A stretch of DNA of 37,425 bases. Origin: Aggregatilineales bacterium. Its GTDB lineage: Bacteria > Chloroflexota > Anaerolineae > Aggregatilineales > Ch27. How positions within the stretch are numbered: position 1 is the first letter of the stretch; the number at the start of each line of letters is the position of its first letter. The notes below the pieces were generated by a model. It made no database searches. It was not told where the DNA came from and saw only the letters and a program-made list of their open reading frames with translations. Positions 17,570 through 26,147 of the stretch are shown one piece after another. The DNA lies in the NCBI GenBank assembly GCA_029976025.1, contig JARKNX010000129.1, positions 1 through 37,425 on the forward strand, written 5' to 3'. A program made the translations under genes and the position numbers.

Positions 17570-18895
17570 ATGAGCGGTCAGGAAAACCAGGAACTCGTGG
17601 ATCGGCTTCAGGATGAAGATCCTAAAGAACGCATTCGGGCTATTCGGCGCCTGACTGCCGTGGTTGATCTGGAGGCTGTGCCTGACATCGCCAATGTCTA
17701 CCGCGATGAGGACCAGCCGGATGCGGTGCGCAAGGTGGCCCGGGAATCGCTGGGGGTCTTTCAGGCAATCAAAGAGGCGCTGGAGCGCAACGAGGAAGTG
17801 ACTCTGCCGGCACCGGAGGATGTGCGCGAGCCTCGCTTCACGCCGGAAAGTCTCCGGCGGCTGTTAATCATCCTCAGTGTGTTGCTGGGACTGCTGGTGA
17901 TCGCGAATGTAGTCCTGGCTATCGTGCCCGGCGCAACAGAGCAGAGCGGCCAGGTCGTCACTATGGCGGACCCGGCCGATCTGGCAGTTCAACTCAGGGC
18001 CCGGCTGGAACAGGTCCAGGCCGACGTGGATATCCAGCGGCAGGCGTGGCGGCAGTATCAGGCGATCCAGACGCTCGGCTGCGACCGTTTTTCCCCGCCG
18101 GCGGGGACATCCCGCAGTTCCAGCGATCTGAACGCGCTGCTCATTGACGGGGCCGCTTTCCCCGATCTCCAGCAGGCCAACGCTTCGCTGATCACAGCCA
18201 TCAACCAGTTTACCCCGATCAGCGGCAACTGGCTGATCGGGTGCAGCACAAAGCAGGTCCCGGTCACAGCCGATCAGAGTCTGGCCCAGCTCGATCAGGT
18301 GACGGCAGCGCTGGAAGCGGCGGCGGCGGCGCTGGATCGGGCGGATGTCGCTCTGAGTCTCCTGCAAACGGAGGAACCCGCGCCTGTCGAAGAGCCGACA
18401 GAGGCCGCCGATACCCCGGCCGATACCACTATGCCGCTCCAGTCAACAGCCGCCCCCACCGAAGTCCCGCTCCCCACCCGGCCGGTTGTTGACTACGCGC
18501 GCTACATCGCCGGAATGCGCGAGCGTATTGACTTCGCCCTGGGCGGGCGCGGCGTGGCCACGCTCCTCAGCCAGTACTGGCAGGACGTGCGCAGCAGCGG
18601 CCAGACCGGCGGCTGCCGGCAGCCCCTGACCGCGGACAATATCCAGGATTACCGGTCAGTGACCCCGGAAGTGGCGGCGTTGGACCCGCGCCTGAACGAT
18701 ATCCAGACTGCCCTCAACGTAGGGTTGACGCTCACCCGCGAATCGCTGGCTAACTTCCAGCAAGGGTGCGTAGCCGGGAACTTCGCCGCTGTGCTCAACG
18801 CCGGGCAGCAGCAAATCCAGCAGGCCATCTCCGCGCTCAATCAGACTTCCGCCATGCTGGATCAGATTCAGGCCGAAATTTCATCACGGCCATGA
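17570..18895 (+). CDS. HEAT-like N-terminal, single-pass membrane hypothetical
   Basis: 441 residues from the ATG at 17570. A helical N-terminal region (about 5-72) resembles HEAT repeats and faces the cytoplasm. One transmembrane helix spans about 98-118. The large outside part holds a helical segment, a Pro/Thr-rich linker (about 270-300) and a second helical segment with a Cys pair. A 17-base region before the start has a TATGAT (17503-17508) with only a weak -35. The stop overlaps the next start as ATGA, so the two proteins are translationally coupled. Function unknown; a scaffold or sensor is only a guess. Confidence 0.75.
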   Translation: MSGQENQELVDRLQDEDPKERIRAIRRLTAVVDLEAVPDIANVYRDEDQPDAVRKVARESLGVFQAIKEALERNEEVTLPAPEDVREPRFTPESLRRLLIILSVLLGLLVIANVVLAIVPGATEQSGQVVTMADPADLAVQLRARLEQVQADVDIQRQAWRQYQAIQTLGCDRFSPPAGTSRSSSDLNALLIDGAAFPDLQQANASLITAINQFTPISGNWLIGCSTKQVPVTADQSLAQLDQVTAALEAAAAALDRADVALSLLQTEEPAPVEEPTEAADTPADTTMPLQSTAAPTEVPLPTRPVVDYARYIAGMRERIDFALGGRGVATLLSQYWQDVRSSGQTGGCRQPLTADNIQDYRSVTPEVAALDPRLNDIQTALNVGLTLTRESLANFQQGCVAGNFAAVLNAGQQQIQQAISALNQTSAMLDQIQAEISSRP

Positions 18896-19392
18896 GGGCA
18901 CGCACAACAGATGACAACGCCGCTCCCCGGCGCCGCTCCACCCGGATTGGCGCCGGGATAATACTGATAGCGATTCTGTGCTGCGGCGGAGCAGGGATCG
19001 GGTGGCTGGCGTACGACAAACTGTTGCCCCCGACAGATGCGAGCACCCTCCAGGCCGAGCTTGACGCCAGGCTGGACGAGATAGCCACTACCTGGAGAGC
19101 ACTCGATACGCTCTGGGGGAGGCTTGAAGCCGGGGAGTCCGTCCTGTGCAGCGGCCAGACAATCCGCAACCCGTACTTCATCGCCTGGCGAAGCGTCGAT
19201 CGGGCGGCTCACCCCAATCTCGCCGCGCTGGCTGACCGGATTAATGGCGCAATCCGCGCTCTCCATCGGGCTGCCGATCTCTGGACCGGCGTCTGTCAGT
19301 CCAGCGAAACCGGCGTCGCGCCGGAGATCGCTGCAGCGGCCCGGAGCGCCCTGGAATCGGCTTCTGAGGTGCTGCGGCCGCATCTGCCGTAA
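18892..19392 (+). CDS. Small single-pass membrane hypothetical, coupled to the previous gene
   Basis: 166 residues from the ATG at 18892, sharing the ATGA with the upstream stop. The ORF could open at 18766 but that would overlap the previous gene by 126 bases. It has a basic N-terminus, a transmembrane helix at about 18-40, and an outside helical domain with two Cys (near 83 and 137) like the Cys pairs of its neighbour. It looks like a shortened paralogue of the outside domain of the upstream protein. Function unknown. Confidence 0.65.
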   Translation: MRARTTDDNAAPRRRSTRIGAGIILIAILCCGGAGIGWLAYDKLLPPTDASTLQAELDARLDEIATTWRALDTLWGRLEAGESVLCSGQTIRNPYFIAWRSVDRAAHPNLAALADRINGAIRALHRAADLWTGVCQSSETGVAPEIAAAARSALESASEVLRPHLP

Positions 19393-19453
19393 GACAATTC
19401 AACAGCCGCCGTGGGCCGGGAGACACAGTCAACTGTCGGAAGCAGAATCATCC

Positions 19454-20260
19454 TTAAGGCCGGGCGGAGCCTTTCGGCGTCTCGAACAGCGCCCGCTGCG
19501 GGAATACCAGGTGGTCCCGTCGATAGTCCTGCTGCGCCAGGGCCTGGGCATTCGCCCGCTCGAAATCGTAATGCAGATCGGCGATCTTCTGCATTTGCTG
19601 GATTGAAGGCTCCAGAGAATATAAGATAACCGTCGCCGTATACATCCCCGGCACGACCACCAGCCAGTACCCATCATCCGTGCGCTTGCGCCCCGGCGGC
19701 AGCGTCCCCTGCCGATTCAACATCGCCGGCAGCTCTTGCAGTATCGGCAGCACATCTTCCGGGGCAGGGAACTGACTGCCGTGGTGCACAATCGGCGCCA
19801 GTTGCCCGATTGGAAAGAGCGCAAAAAACAGCACGCGGGCGGCGAAATGCTGGCGCAAAAACGAGGTATGGCCGGGCCGGGCGACCTGCTGCCATGCGCT
19901 GGACTGGGGATCGCGGGCCAGCAATTTCTCGATAATATTACGCTGCTCGCTGTAGCGGTTATAAATGGCGTGGAACTGGGCGCGATTGATCCGGCCGCTG
20001 GCGAATTCCTCGGCCACCTGCCTCATGCGCTGACGCAGTTCTTCCAGCGCCTGCTCGGGCCTGATCTCGTCGGAATCCGCCCGCGCGGGGGTAAATTCCG
20101 GTTCCGCCTCCAGCGGGCCAGTCGGCGGTTTGGCCGGGATCAGGCGCGGGCGCGGCGAAACGCGGCGGGGCGCCTCCGGCCGGATCGGAGAGCGGGCTTC
20201 CTCGTCATCCGGCGGCGGCGATGAAGGAGATTGCCAGGGGGGGGTATTCTTCCCGGTCAC
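19454..20260 (-). CDS. Unknown protein paired with the small GTPase
   Basis: 268 residues. The start is GTG at 20260; a short AAGGAT lies before it. The first 75 residues are Pro-rich and disordered, followed by a helical coiled-like segment (about 80-130) and then a mixed domain rich in hydrophobic strands (for example VLFFALFPIG near 150 and WLVVVPGMYTATVILYSL near 205). It is the second gene after a Rab-like GTPase, with 95 bases between, so it is a good candidate effector, regulator or target. It does not look like a roadblock/LC7 domain or a known GAP by eye. I do not recognise the family. Confidence 0.7.
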   Translation of the reverse strand: MTGKNTPPWQSPSSPPPDDEEARSPIRPEAPRRVSPRPRLIPAKPPTGPLEAEPEFTPARADSDEIRPEQALEELRQRMRQVAEEFASGRINRAQFHAIYNRYSEQRNIIEKLLARDPQSSAWQQVARPGHTSFLRQHFAARVLFFALFPIGQLAPIVHHGSQFPAPEDVLPILQELPAMLNRQGTLPPGRKRTDDGYWLVVVPGMYTATVILYSLEPSIQQMQKIADLHYDFERANAQALAQQDYRRDHLVFPQRALFETPKGSARP

Positions 20261-20355
20261 CGCGTCATCATCCTTGATTCCTCACCCCAGTACACTGCTA
20301 ATTCAGCCGTCACTTTGCGGAACAGCCGAAAATACCTTTCTCGCCCCGGCCCGCC

Positions 20356-20874
20356 TCAGCCAGACCTGAAATGAACGGCCATATGCGCCAGCCCCTTGAA
20401 CAGGGAGTAGACGTGCTGGCCAGTGGCAGCGCTCGTTTCCAGAAAAGGCATCCGAAACTGGGCCGCCCACAGGCGGGCGTGGTCCGCCGCGACCATCTTT
20501 TCAAGATCGGCCTTATTGGCAATCAGGGCCATGGGCACATCCGGCACTATCCGGCAGATTTCTTCCCGCCAGCGGGCCAGATTCTCAAAGCTCTCCGGCA
20601 CAGTCACATCGTACACCAGAGCCACCGATCGCGCACCCCGGTAGAACGTCTCCCGGAAACTGCCGAAGCGCTCCTGCCCGGCGACATCCCAGATCGACAG
20701 CCGGACCTCCCGACCATCCACCGTCACATCTTTGGTCTGGAAATCGACGCCAATAGTCATCACGCGCGACTGCTCGAACATGCCCTCACAGTAGCGGCGG
20801 ATCAGGCTGGTCTTGCCAACATTGGCATCCCCGGCAACGACGACTTTATAGGTGGGTTTGGGCTGACTGCTCAA
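20356..20874 (-). CDS. Rab/Ras-like small GTPase
   Basis: 172 residues if it starts at TTG 20874. That start has GGAGGAG nine bases upstream and a TACAAT promoter element 39 bases further on, and gives the usual Rab N-terminus. A longer frame from 21012 would add 46 low-complexity residues. All G motifs are present: G1 GDANVGKT (15-22), Thr40 in TIGVDF (G2), WDVAGQE (62-68, with Gln67), NKAD (120-123) and ETSA (146-149). The C-terminus ends in HFRSG, with no prenylation Cys. Such eukaryote-like GTPases are known in some Chloroflexota and other bacteria; the physiological role is unclear. The protein is probably cytoplasmic. Confidence 0.9.
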   Translation of the reverse strand: MSSQPKPTYKVVVAGDANVGKTSLIRRYCEGMFEQSRVMTIGVDFQTKDVTVDGREVRLSIWDVAGQERFGSFRETFYRGARSVALVYDVTVPESFENLARWREEICRIVPDVPMALIANKADLEKMVAADHARLWAAQFRMPFLETSAATGQHVYSLFKGLAHMAVHFRSG

Positions 20875-20912
20875 CGGACTGTGCTCCTCCAGGTGTCCAC
20901 CCGCTGTTAATG

Positions 20913-20918
20913 ATTGTA
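20913..20918 (-). promoter_or_regulatory. -10 element for the GTPase gene
   Basis: TACAAT on the minus strand at 20918-20913, with only a weak TTAAGC-type -35 about 19 bases upstream. Initiation near 20906 is 32 bases before the TTG start. It is the main promoter-like sequence in the minus direction within the 495-base gap 20875-21369; the rest of the gap holds the plus-strand leader described separately. Confidence 0.4.
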
Positions 20919-21152
20919 GCCCGAACTGGCTAATTGTGCTTAACCCGCTATTCGCCTCTGGCGGGCGCAACAGCATCTTTCCGGCGGGAATCGGGGGCGC
21001 CGGATCGGGCAAGCGCAGCTATCCGGACAGGGCAGTTATCCGGGGACAGAGGAGGCGGGAGATCGGCTGTTTCGCCCGCTTTTGCCCGGATCATCGCGCC
21101 GCTGCGAGCTGGCTCTCAGCCCGCGCCGGGCCGGGCGTCGCCGTCATTGATC

Positions 21153-21181
21153 TTGCCGACAGGCGTCAGATTTGTTAGAAT
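21153..21181 (+). promoter_or_regulatory. Promoter of the structured leader / NYN gene
   Basis: TTGCCG (21153-21158), a 17-base spacer and TAGAAT (21176-21181) preceded by TGT, an extended -10. The spacing is optimal and -10 matches 5 of 6. The predicted start is near 21188, about 180 bases before the NYN gene ATG. Confidence 0.6.
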
Positions 21182-21187
21182 CCAGTC

Positions 21188-21351
21188 AGGTCGGAATAAT
21201 GAGCAAAAATGTTGTTTTGCGGTTTGGTTGGCCATACAGGGTGGGGATTTCGTAAAGATTGAAGGTGGGCCAACGTCAGCGAGTACGTTTTCGTTTGCCC
21301 CCGGACCCACAGCAACCAGGCAGCATCTTGCGTTCTGTGGGCTATTTTTTT
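21188..21351 (+). ncRNA. Structured leader RNA ending in a terminator-like hairpin, candidate attenuator or small RNA
   Basis: Between the promoter and the NYN gene three hairpins can be paired: GCAAAA (21203-21208) with TTTTGC (21215-21220); a perfect 7-bp GTTGGCC (21227-21233) with GGCCAAC (21268-21274); and CCCACAG (21306-21312) with CTGTGGG (21335-21341) followed by seven T (21345-21351). The last one has the form of an intrinsic terminator and lies 18 bases before the ATG at 21370. It could end a free RNA of about 164 bases or attenuate the downstream gene. I do not recognise a known riboswitch, 6S, SRP or tmRNA fold. Confidence 0.45.
21306..21351 (+). terminator. Terminator-like hairpin with T7 in the leader
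   Basis: A 7-bp stem, CCCACAG with CTGTGGG, possible inner GCAA/TTGC pairing, and seven T's three bases after the stem. It lies upstream of, not after, a gene, which is what makes it a candidate attenuator. Confidence 0.55.
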
Positions 21352-21369
21352 GATGATAGGTCGCGCGCC

Positions 21370-23490
21370 ATGGCTTCTTACTTATTTGTTGATGTAGACA
21401 CGCTGCTCAGGCGCCTGCGCCAGCACGGGACCGCCGTCGATCTGTATGATATGGCGAACAGTCTGCGCGGCGGCGCGGCACTGGCTGCCGGCCTTGTCTC
21501 CCCGAACGAACTGGTTGCTATCGCTATTGCCGACTGGGATGTGACCGATGCCGCCCACCGGGGATCGATCAGCCCACACCACGCTTTTGAAGCCTCCGGG
21601 TTTCAACTCTGTACGGTGACCGACCGGAGCCGGATACCTGAAGTCCTGCATAACACCTATCTGGCCGCAGACCCGGCGGTCAACGAGCTGATCATCGCAA
21701 CTAACGATTCGAGCATACTCAGCGTCCTGGATTATGTCCGCCTGGCGCCGGGCGCTCGTGTCCGCCTGTGGGGCGACCCCAACACGCTGGGGACCCAATA
21801 CCCCAACGTCATCGTCCAGCCGCTCGAAACTATTCTGGGCATTCAGGGGGCGCTCGTTTTCCTCTATATCGATTTCGAGAATATCGCCATTAGCCTGGAC
21901 AAACAGGGTTACACGGTCAACCTGGAACACCTGATTTCGCGCTTTGTGGGTCAGGCGCGCGCCCACGGGCAGGTGATCAAGATGGCGGCTTACGCGCCAT
22001 GGGGTCAGCGCGGCAGTCTCCCCCCCCTGGTTGATAATGTCGGGCGGGAGATCACCGAAGAAGCGCCCAGCCGTCTGGCTATGGCGAATATCGACCCGGT
22101 CTTCAACCTGCCCGGCAAGAACAGCGCCGATATGCGCATTGCCCGTGACGTGATGGCCGACATGATGTACCCGGAAAGCGCCGATGTGTTCATCCTGGCC
22201 AGCGGAGATCGGGATTTCAACGAAGTCATCAATGCGCTGCGAACCCACAATAAGCAGGTCATCGTGTGGGGAGTGCGCGGCAGTATCAGCCGCCAGGTGG
22301 AGACAAACCCCGCCGTCATTATCGAATATATTGAAGACTTCACTTCCATGCAGCCCCACGAGGCGCTGGGGCGCCTGTACGGCGCTACCGTCCCCGTCCC
22401 CCAGCAGCAGGCGACCCCGGCGATCGATGTCAGGCCGTCTCAGTGGGTCAGCGCAATCCTGCAGTACGATAACATGGAGGGGCACGAACAGGGCGTCTGG
22501 CGGAAGGACCTGGAGCAGCAGCTTGTCACCGTCAACGCTGTCCTGTCCCCCGATCGGGCGGCTAACCTGGTGACTCAGGCCATAGCCATGGATTTGCTCC
22601 GCCCGCGCTCCGACAACGATGACATCCTCATCCTGAACAGCAGTCACCTCCTCGTTGAACAGACGCGGCTGGTGCGCGATCGCATCCTGTCCCGCGTCGC
22701 CAACACGCTGGATGTGCGCAGTTGGGAATATGTGAACTACGGCTTCCTGCTCAAGGGCATCGCCATGGACCGCGACCTGGACAGGCCGGGCCTCAATCTC
22801 AACGATCAATGGCGCTCTGAATGGGTGGACTGCCTGGTCCGGGAAGGCATCCTGCACCGCGAGCTGGTCCCCCATCGCCACAACCCGGACGATCTGGTCC
22901 CGGTAATTAAGCTCTCCGACAGCACAATGCACCGCCTGGAACGCGCAGAGGCGCTGGGTACGGAGGAAGAAGGCTATCTCTTCTCTCGCATTGATGAAGA
23001 AGCGCTGGTCGCGATGGAGAAGCGTATCGTCGTCAGTGTGGAGCAGTTCACCAGCTTCCGGGGTTTTCTGTGGTGTCCGCTGGGCAGCCTGCACCGCCGC
23101 CTGCGCCCTCACGATCCAGGCATGGTCTTCCAGCAGGCTATCGAGTATCTGCTGGAACGTGGGGTTGTCCTCGTGGAGGAGTACGAGAATCCGCAGAGTG
23201 AGTTCAGGACCAAGGGCATCTCCCTGGTCAGCGACTCGCCGATAGCGCAAAGCATCCTGGCGGAGCGCGACCTCTTCGTGCGCGCCCTGCTGGCGCTCTA
23301 CAATCGGCATGAAGCGATCTCCGAAGTAACTATTCAGGCCGAAACTGGCCTGGATGCAGATGACCTCTCTCTGTGGCTATCAATTATGCAGGACGAGAAC
23401 ATTCTCAACTCTGTGCCGGGGCGTAGCGGCCAGTACAGCCTCTTCCGCACCCACCATACTGTAACTTCCGTTGCCGATAAAAGCAGTTAG
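21370..23490 (+). CDS. Tandem NYN-domain protein with C-terminal winged helices
   Basis: Predicted RNA-processing or nucleic-acid-binding protein of 706 residues. The second NYN (LabA/DUF88-type) domain is intact: Asp168 in LYIDFEN, Asp254 in NSADMRIA, Asp280 and Asp282 in ASGDRDF, the metal-binding acidic set of a PIN-like nuclease. Residues 1-155 look like a first, degenerate NYN copy: FVDVDT (6-11) and TNDSS (111-115) keep part of the pattern but lack the full acidic set. Residues about 420-700 are helical and look like several winged helices. The ATG at 21370 is used because the earlier TTG frame (21259) opens inside the structured leader; its ribosome site is weak. The next gene, a phosphoribosyltransferase, follows after 64 bases. 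Confidence 0.8.
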   Translation: MASYLFVDVDTLLRRLRQHGTAVDLYDMANSLRGGAALAAGLVSPNELVAIAIADWDVTDAAHRGSISPHHAFEASGFQLCTVTDRSRIPEVLHNTYLAADPAVNELIIATNDSSILSVLDYVRLAPGARVRLWGDPNTLGTQYPNVIVQPLETILGIQGALVFLYIDFENIAISLDKQGYTVNLEHLISRFVGQARAHGQVIKMAAYAPWGQRGSLPPLVDNVGREITEEAPSRLAMANIDPVFNLPGKNSADMRIARDVMADMMYPESADVFILASGDRDFNEVINALRTHNKQVIVWGVRGSISRQVETNPAVIIEYIEDFTSMQPHEALGRLYGATVPVPQQQATPAIDVRPSQWVSAILQYDNMEGHEQGVWRKDLEQQLVTVNAVLSPDRAANLVTQAIAMDLLRPRSDNDDILILNSSHLLVEQTRLVRDRILSRVANTLDVRSWEYVNYGFLLKGIAMDRDLDRPGLNLNDQWRSEWVDCLVREGILHRELVPHRHNPDDLVPVIKLSDSTMHRLERAEALGTEEEGYLFSRIDEEALVAMEKRIVVSVEQFTSFRGFLWCPLGSLHRRLRPHDPGMVFQQAIEYLLERGVVLVEEYENPQSEFRTKGISLVSDSPIAQSILAERDLFVRALLALYNRHEAISEVTIQAETGLDADDLSLWLSIMQDENILNSVPGRSGQYSLFRTHHTVTSVADKSS

Positions 23491-23554
23491 AGGCCGATCC
23501 GGATGCTGTAGTGCTGACTGGTAGAGATACTTGCAGCAGTTAAGGACAATTCCG

Positions 23555-24076
23555 ATGTCATTTAGCGGACCCATACGCCACGAACTCCTGACCTGGGCAG
23601 ATGTAGACAAGCTGGTGGATGTGCTCGTGCCGCAGATCAAGGGCGTCGCCACCTTCGACGCCATGATTCTGATCACGCGCGGGGGGATTATCCCCGGCGG
23701 GCTGCTGGCCGAAGCGCTTGATATCCGCGATGTGCTGACAGCCGCCGTCTTCTTTCCCGACGAAGCGGCCTCCACCAGATATCTGGCTATGCCTAACTTC
23801 CTGCAGTTTCCGGATGACGCGCTGCTGGCGGAACGCCGAATCCTGATCGTAGATGATGTATGGGGCAGCGGCCGCACCAGCACGTCCGTCCGGGGGCGGG
23901 TGAAAGCCGCCGGCGGCGAAGGGGCGACGTGCGTCTTCCACTTCAATCCCTACCGTTCTCTCTTCACGAAAGCCGAGCCGGACTTCTACGGCGCTGTGAC
24001 GGATGCCTATATCGTCTTCCCGTGGGAGCTGGATCGCGGCGTCGATCATATCCGGGTTGCCGGATCAGAGGGTTAA
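23555..24076 (+). CDS. Phosphoribosyltransferase domain protein
   Basis: Probable purine-type PRTase of 173 residues. AAGGA lies 8 bases before the ATG at 23555; an earlier start at 23531 has no site. A TRGGIIPGG loop (41-49) and the PRPP-binding motif IVDDVWGSGRTS (98-109) define the fold; the core loop differs a little from the usual VDDVxDTGxT. Substrate uncertain, hypoxanthine or xanthine-like base being the natural guess. It is probably co-transcribed with the NYN gene. The 163-base gap after it is AT-rich and holds the PadR promoter. Confidence 0.82.
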   Translation: MSFSGPIRHELLTWADVDKLVDVLVPQIKGVATFDAMILITRGGIIPGGLLAEALDIRDVLTAAVFFPDEAASTRYLAMPNFLQFPDDALLAERRILIVDDVWGSGRTSTSVRGRVKAAGGEGATCVFHFNPYRSLFTKAEPDFYGAVTDAYIVFPWELDRGVDHIRVAGSEG

Positions 24077-24195
24077 CCGAAGCGGAGAAATTTTTGTCAT
24101 CCAAAAGGATGCTAATTCGGACAAAATCGGATAAGATTTGTACTAATTTCTTACGCGATCCATACAATTGCCTGCTTGTTCCGCATATCTCGGCG

Positions 24196-24204
24196 TGATA
24201 TACT
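24196..24204 (+). promoter_or_regulatory. Extended -10 promoter of the PadR gene
   Basis: TGATATACT: TG, one base, then TATACT (24199-24204). A weak TTGTTC lies 17 bases upstream (24176-24181). Initiation near 24211 gives a short leader before the ATG at 24240. I do not see a clear PadR palindrome next to it. Confidence 0.5.
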
Positions 24205-24239
24205 GAAACTATCTATGAGTTATGTGCCAGGTAAGTGCT

Positions 24240-24761
24240 ATGTCGCATCGTTATCTTGTGTTGGGTTTATTGTCAGAAAAACCAATGACAGGGTATGAAA
24301 TCAAGAAACGAGCAGGCAGCGCACTGAAGTCAGTCACCAACGCCAGTTATGGCACGCTTTACCCTACCCTGCACCGGCTGTTGGAAGATGGAGCCGTGCG
24401 CATGGAAGAACATATCCAGAACCAGCGTCCCGCTCGCAAGGTGTATGCGATAACTGAGCGCGGGCAGCAGGAGCTGAAACAGTGGCTCCAGCAGCCCCCC
24501 AACGATGACCAGGTACGGCGTGAATTCCTGCTCAAGTTATTCATGGCCCGGCACCTGGAACCGGACAGTTTGAAGACCCTGCTCCTGCAACGTCGGGAGT
24601 CCTCCAGAGCGCGGCTGGACAGCCTGGAGCGACTGCGGACAACGGCAAGTGCCAGTACGCCACCCAACCAGGTATGGGTGACCGAGTACGACATGGAGAT
24701 GATCCAGACCGAACTGAAATGGCTTGACCGCCTGATTGCCGGAATAGGGGCGGCAACATAG
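24240..24761 (+). CDS. PadR family transcriptional regulator
   Basis: DNA-binding regulator of 173 residues. The ATG at 24240 is preceded by AGGTAAG. The N-terminal winged helix shows LGLLSEKPMTGYEIKKR and SYGTLYPTLHRLLEDG (about residues 8-55), with VYAITERGQQELKQWL after it; the C-terminal helical region (about 85-170) is the usual dimerisation segment of PadR-s1/Vir_act_alpha_C proteins. Target genes are not evident. It is followed by the S1 genes with 59 bases between, which could simply be co-transcription; a link between PadR and translation genes is not established. Confidence 0.9.
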   Translation: MSHRYLVLGLLSEKPMTGYEIKKRAGSALKSVTNASYGTLYPTLHRLLEDGAVRMEEHIQNQRPARKVYAITERGQQELKQWLQQPPNDDQVRREFLLKLFMARHLEPDSLKTLLLQRRESSRARLDSLERLRTTASASTPPNQVWVTEYDMEMIQTELKWLDRLIAGIGAAT

Positions 24762-24820
24762 AGACGCAGGACAATTCCGGGCGCTTGAGTTTAACATCAC
24801 CAAAGGTAGGCTTCGTTCGC

Positions 24821-26116
24821 ATGAACAATCATCAAGTTACTGAAGAGCCGCAGGAAGAGGAGTTTGAGAAACTGCTGGAGGCTTCCCTGGCGGAAACTCC
24901 TCTGGAACCGGAGCGGGGTCAGATTCTTACTGGTACCATTCAGCAGATTCGCAACAACGAGATCATCGTGGATCTCGGCGTCAAGCAAGATGGTATCGTC
25001 CTCTCGCAGGACATTGACCGTCTGGACCCGGACGTGAAGGCCGAGCTTGTTGTGGGCCGGCAGATTCCGGTTTATGTGCTCAGCCGCGATTCTGAGGGCA
25101 ACAGCATTGTCTCCATCAACATGGGCCTCCAGAAGCACGACTGGGACGAGGCCAGAGAGCTGCTGACAACGCAGGCGGTGGTCGATGTATCCGTGGTCGG
25201 GCACAATCGGGGCGGCGTGCTGGTGCGCTGGCGGCGGCTGGAAGGCTTCATCCCCACCTCACATATGGTCACCGTCAGCCCGGGCCTGACCGGCAATGAT
25301 CGCCGTGATTCCCTGCAGGATATCATCGGCCAGATTCTGCACGTCAAGGTCATCGAAGTCGAACCGAACCGCCGCCGCCTGATCTTCTCCGAACGTGAAG
25401 CGCAGAAAGAATGGCGCGCCCAGCAGAAGGCGACGCTGCTCGCTGAGCTTAAGGAAGGGCAGGTCATCCGCGGCACAGTCACCGGGCTGCGCGACTTCGG
25501 CGCCTTTGTGAATCTGGGCGGCGCCGATGGTCTGATCCACGTCAGCGAGCTGGCCTGGCACCGCGTTGACCACCCGCGCGACGTGCTCCGTGTCGGTGAC
25601 GATATCGAAGTGTACGTCCTGAGCCTGGATCGCGAGACGAACCGTATCGCCCTCAGCCGCAAACGCCTGCTGCCTGATCCCTGGGTCACCGTGATGGAAC
25701 ACTATCATGAGGGTCAGCAGGTCGAGGGCACAGTGACCAACGTAGTCGATTTTGGCGCCTTCATCGCCCTTGACGACGGCCTGGAAGGGCTGCTGCACCT
25801 CTCTGAGATGGGGGACGGCACCCTCAAAGAGCCGCACTCCTACGTCAAGAAAGGCGACCGCCTCACCCTGTGCATCAGCCATCTGGAGCCGGACCGCCGC
25901 CGGGTAGGATTCACGCAGCGATGGGGCATGCCCCCTGGCGAAGCCGTCGAGGGGCAGACTGCTGAAGGGCAGGCAGTGAAAGAACAGGCTCCGGGCGGCG
26001 AAGTCGCAGCGAGCGAAGCCCCACCCCGGGACGAGGTCCCGGCTGAATCGCAGGAAAGCCCCCTTTCTGAGCCAGATAGCGAGGCAGAAAAAGGCTCTGA
26101 GGAAGCCGGCATCTAG
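24821..26116 (+). CDS. rpsA: 30S ribosomal protein S1-like, four S1 domains
   Basis: RNA-binding translation protein of 431 residues, starting at ATG 24821 in preference to 24785. Four S1 (OB-fold) domains lie at about 33-101, 118-191, 212-281 and 298-366, the third with the classical [25 protein letters not shown] pattern (split here: RDFGAF at 224-229, GLIHVSEL at 237-244). The C-terminal 60 residues are acidic and disordered. Four domains fit the shorter S1 of Chloroflexota and Firmicutes rather than the six-domain enterobacterial form. A perfect stem terminator ends the gene. A second S1 paralogue follows. Confidence 0.88.
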   Translation: MNNHQVTEEPQEEEFEKLLEASLAETPLEPERGQILTGTIQQIRNNEIIVDLGVKQDGIVLSQDIDRLDPDVKAELVVGRQIPVYVLSRDSEGNSIVSINMGLQKHDWDEARELLTTQAVVDVSVVGHNRGGVLVRWRRLEGFIPTSHMVTVSPGLTGNDRRDSLQDIIGQILHVKVIEVEPNRRRLIFSEREAQKEWRAQQKATLLAELKEGQVIRGTVTGLRDFGAFVNLGGADGLIHVSELAWHRVDHPRDVLRVGDDIEVYVLSLDRETNRIALSRKRLLPDPWVTVMEHYHEGQQVEGTVTNVVDFGAFIALDDGLEGLLHLSEMGDGTLKEPHSYVKKGDRLTLCISHLEPDRRRVGFTQRWGMPPGEAVEGQTAEGQAVKEQAPGGEVAASEAPPRDEVPAESQESPLSEPDSEAEKGSEEAGI

Positions 26117-26147
26117 CCACCCCATCCGCTCTTTCAGAAATATTGAT

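Noticed and set aside
21382..23310. 642-residue minus-strand frame opposite the NYN protein
   Set aside because: An antisense shadow caused by high-GC third positions; the plus strand has the NYN motifs.
24099..24110. ATCC-AAAA-GGAT palindrome after the PRTase as a terminator
   Set aside because: Only a 4-bp stem and no T-run after it.
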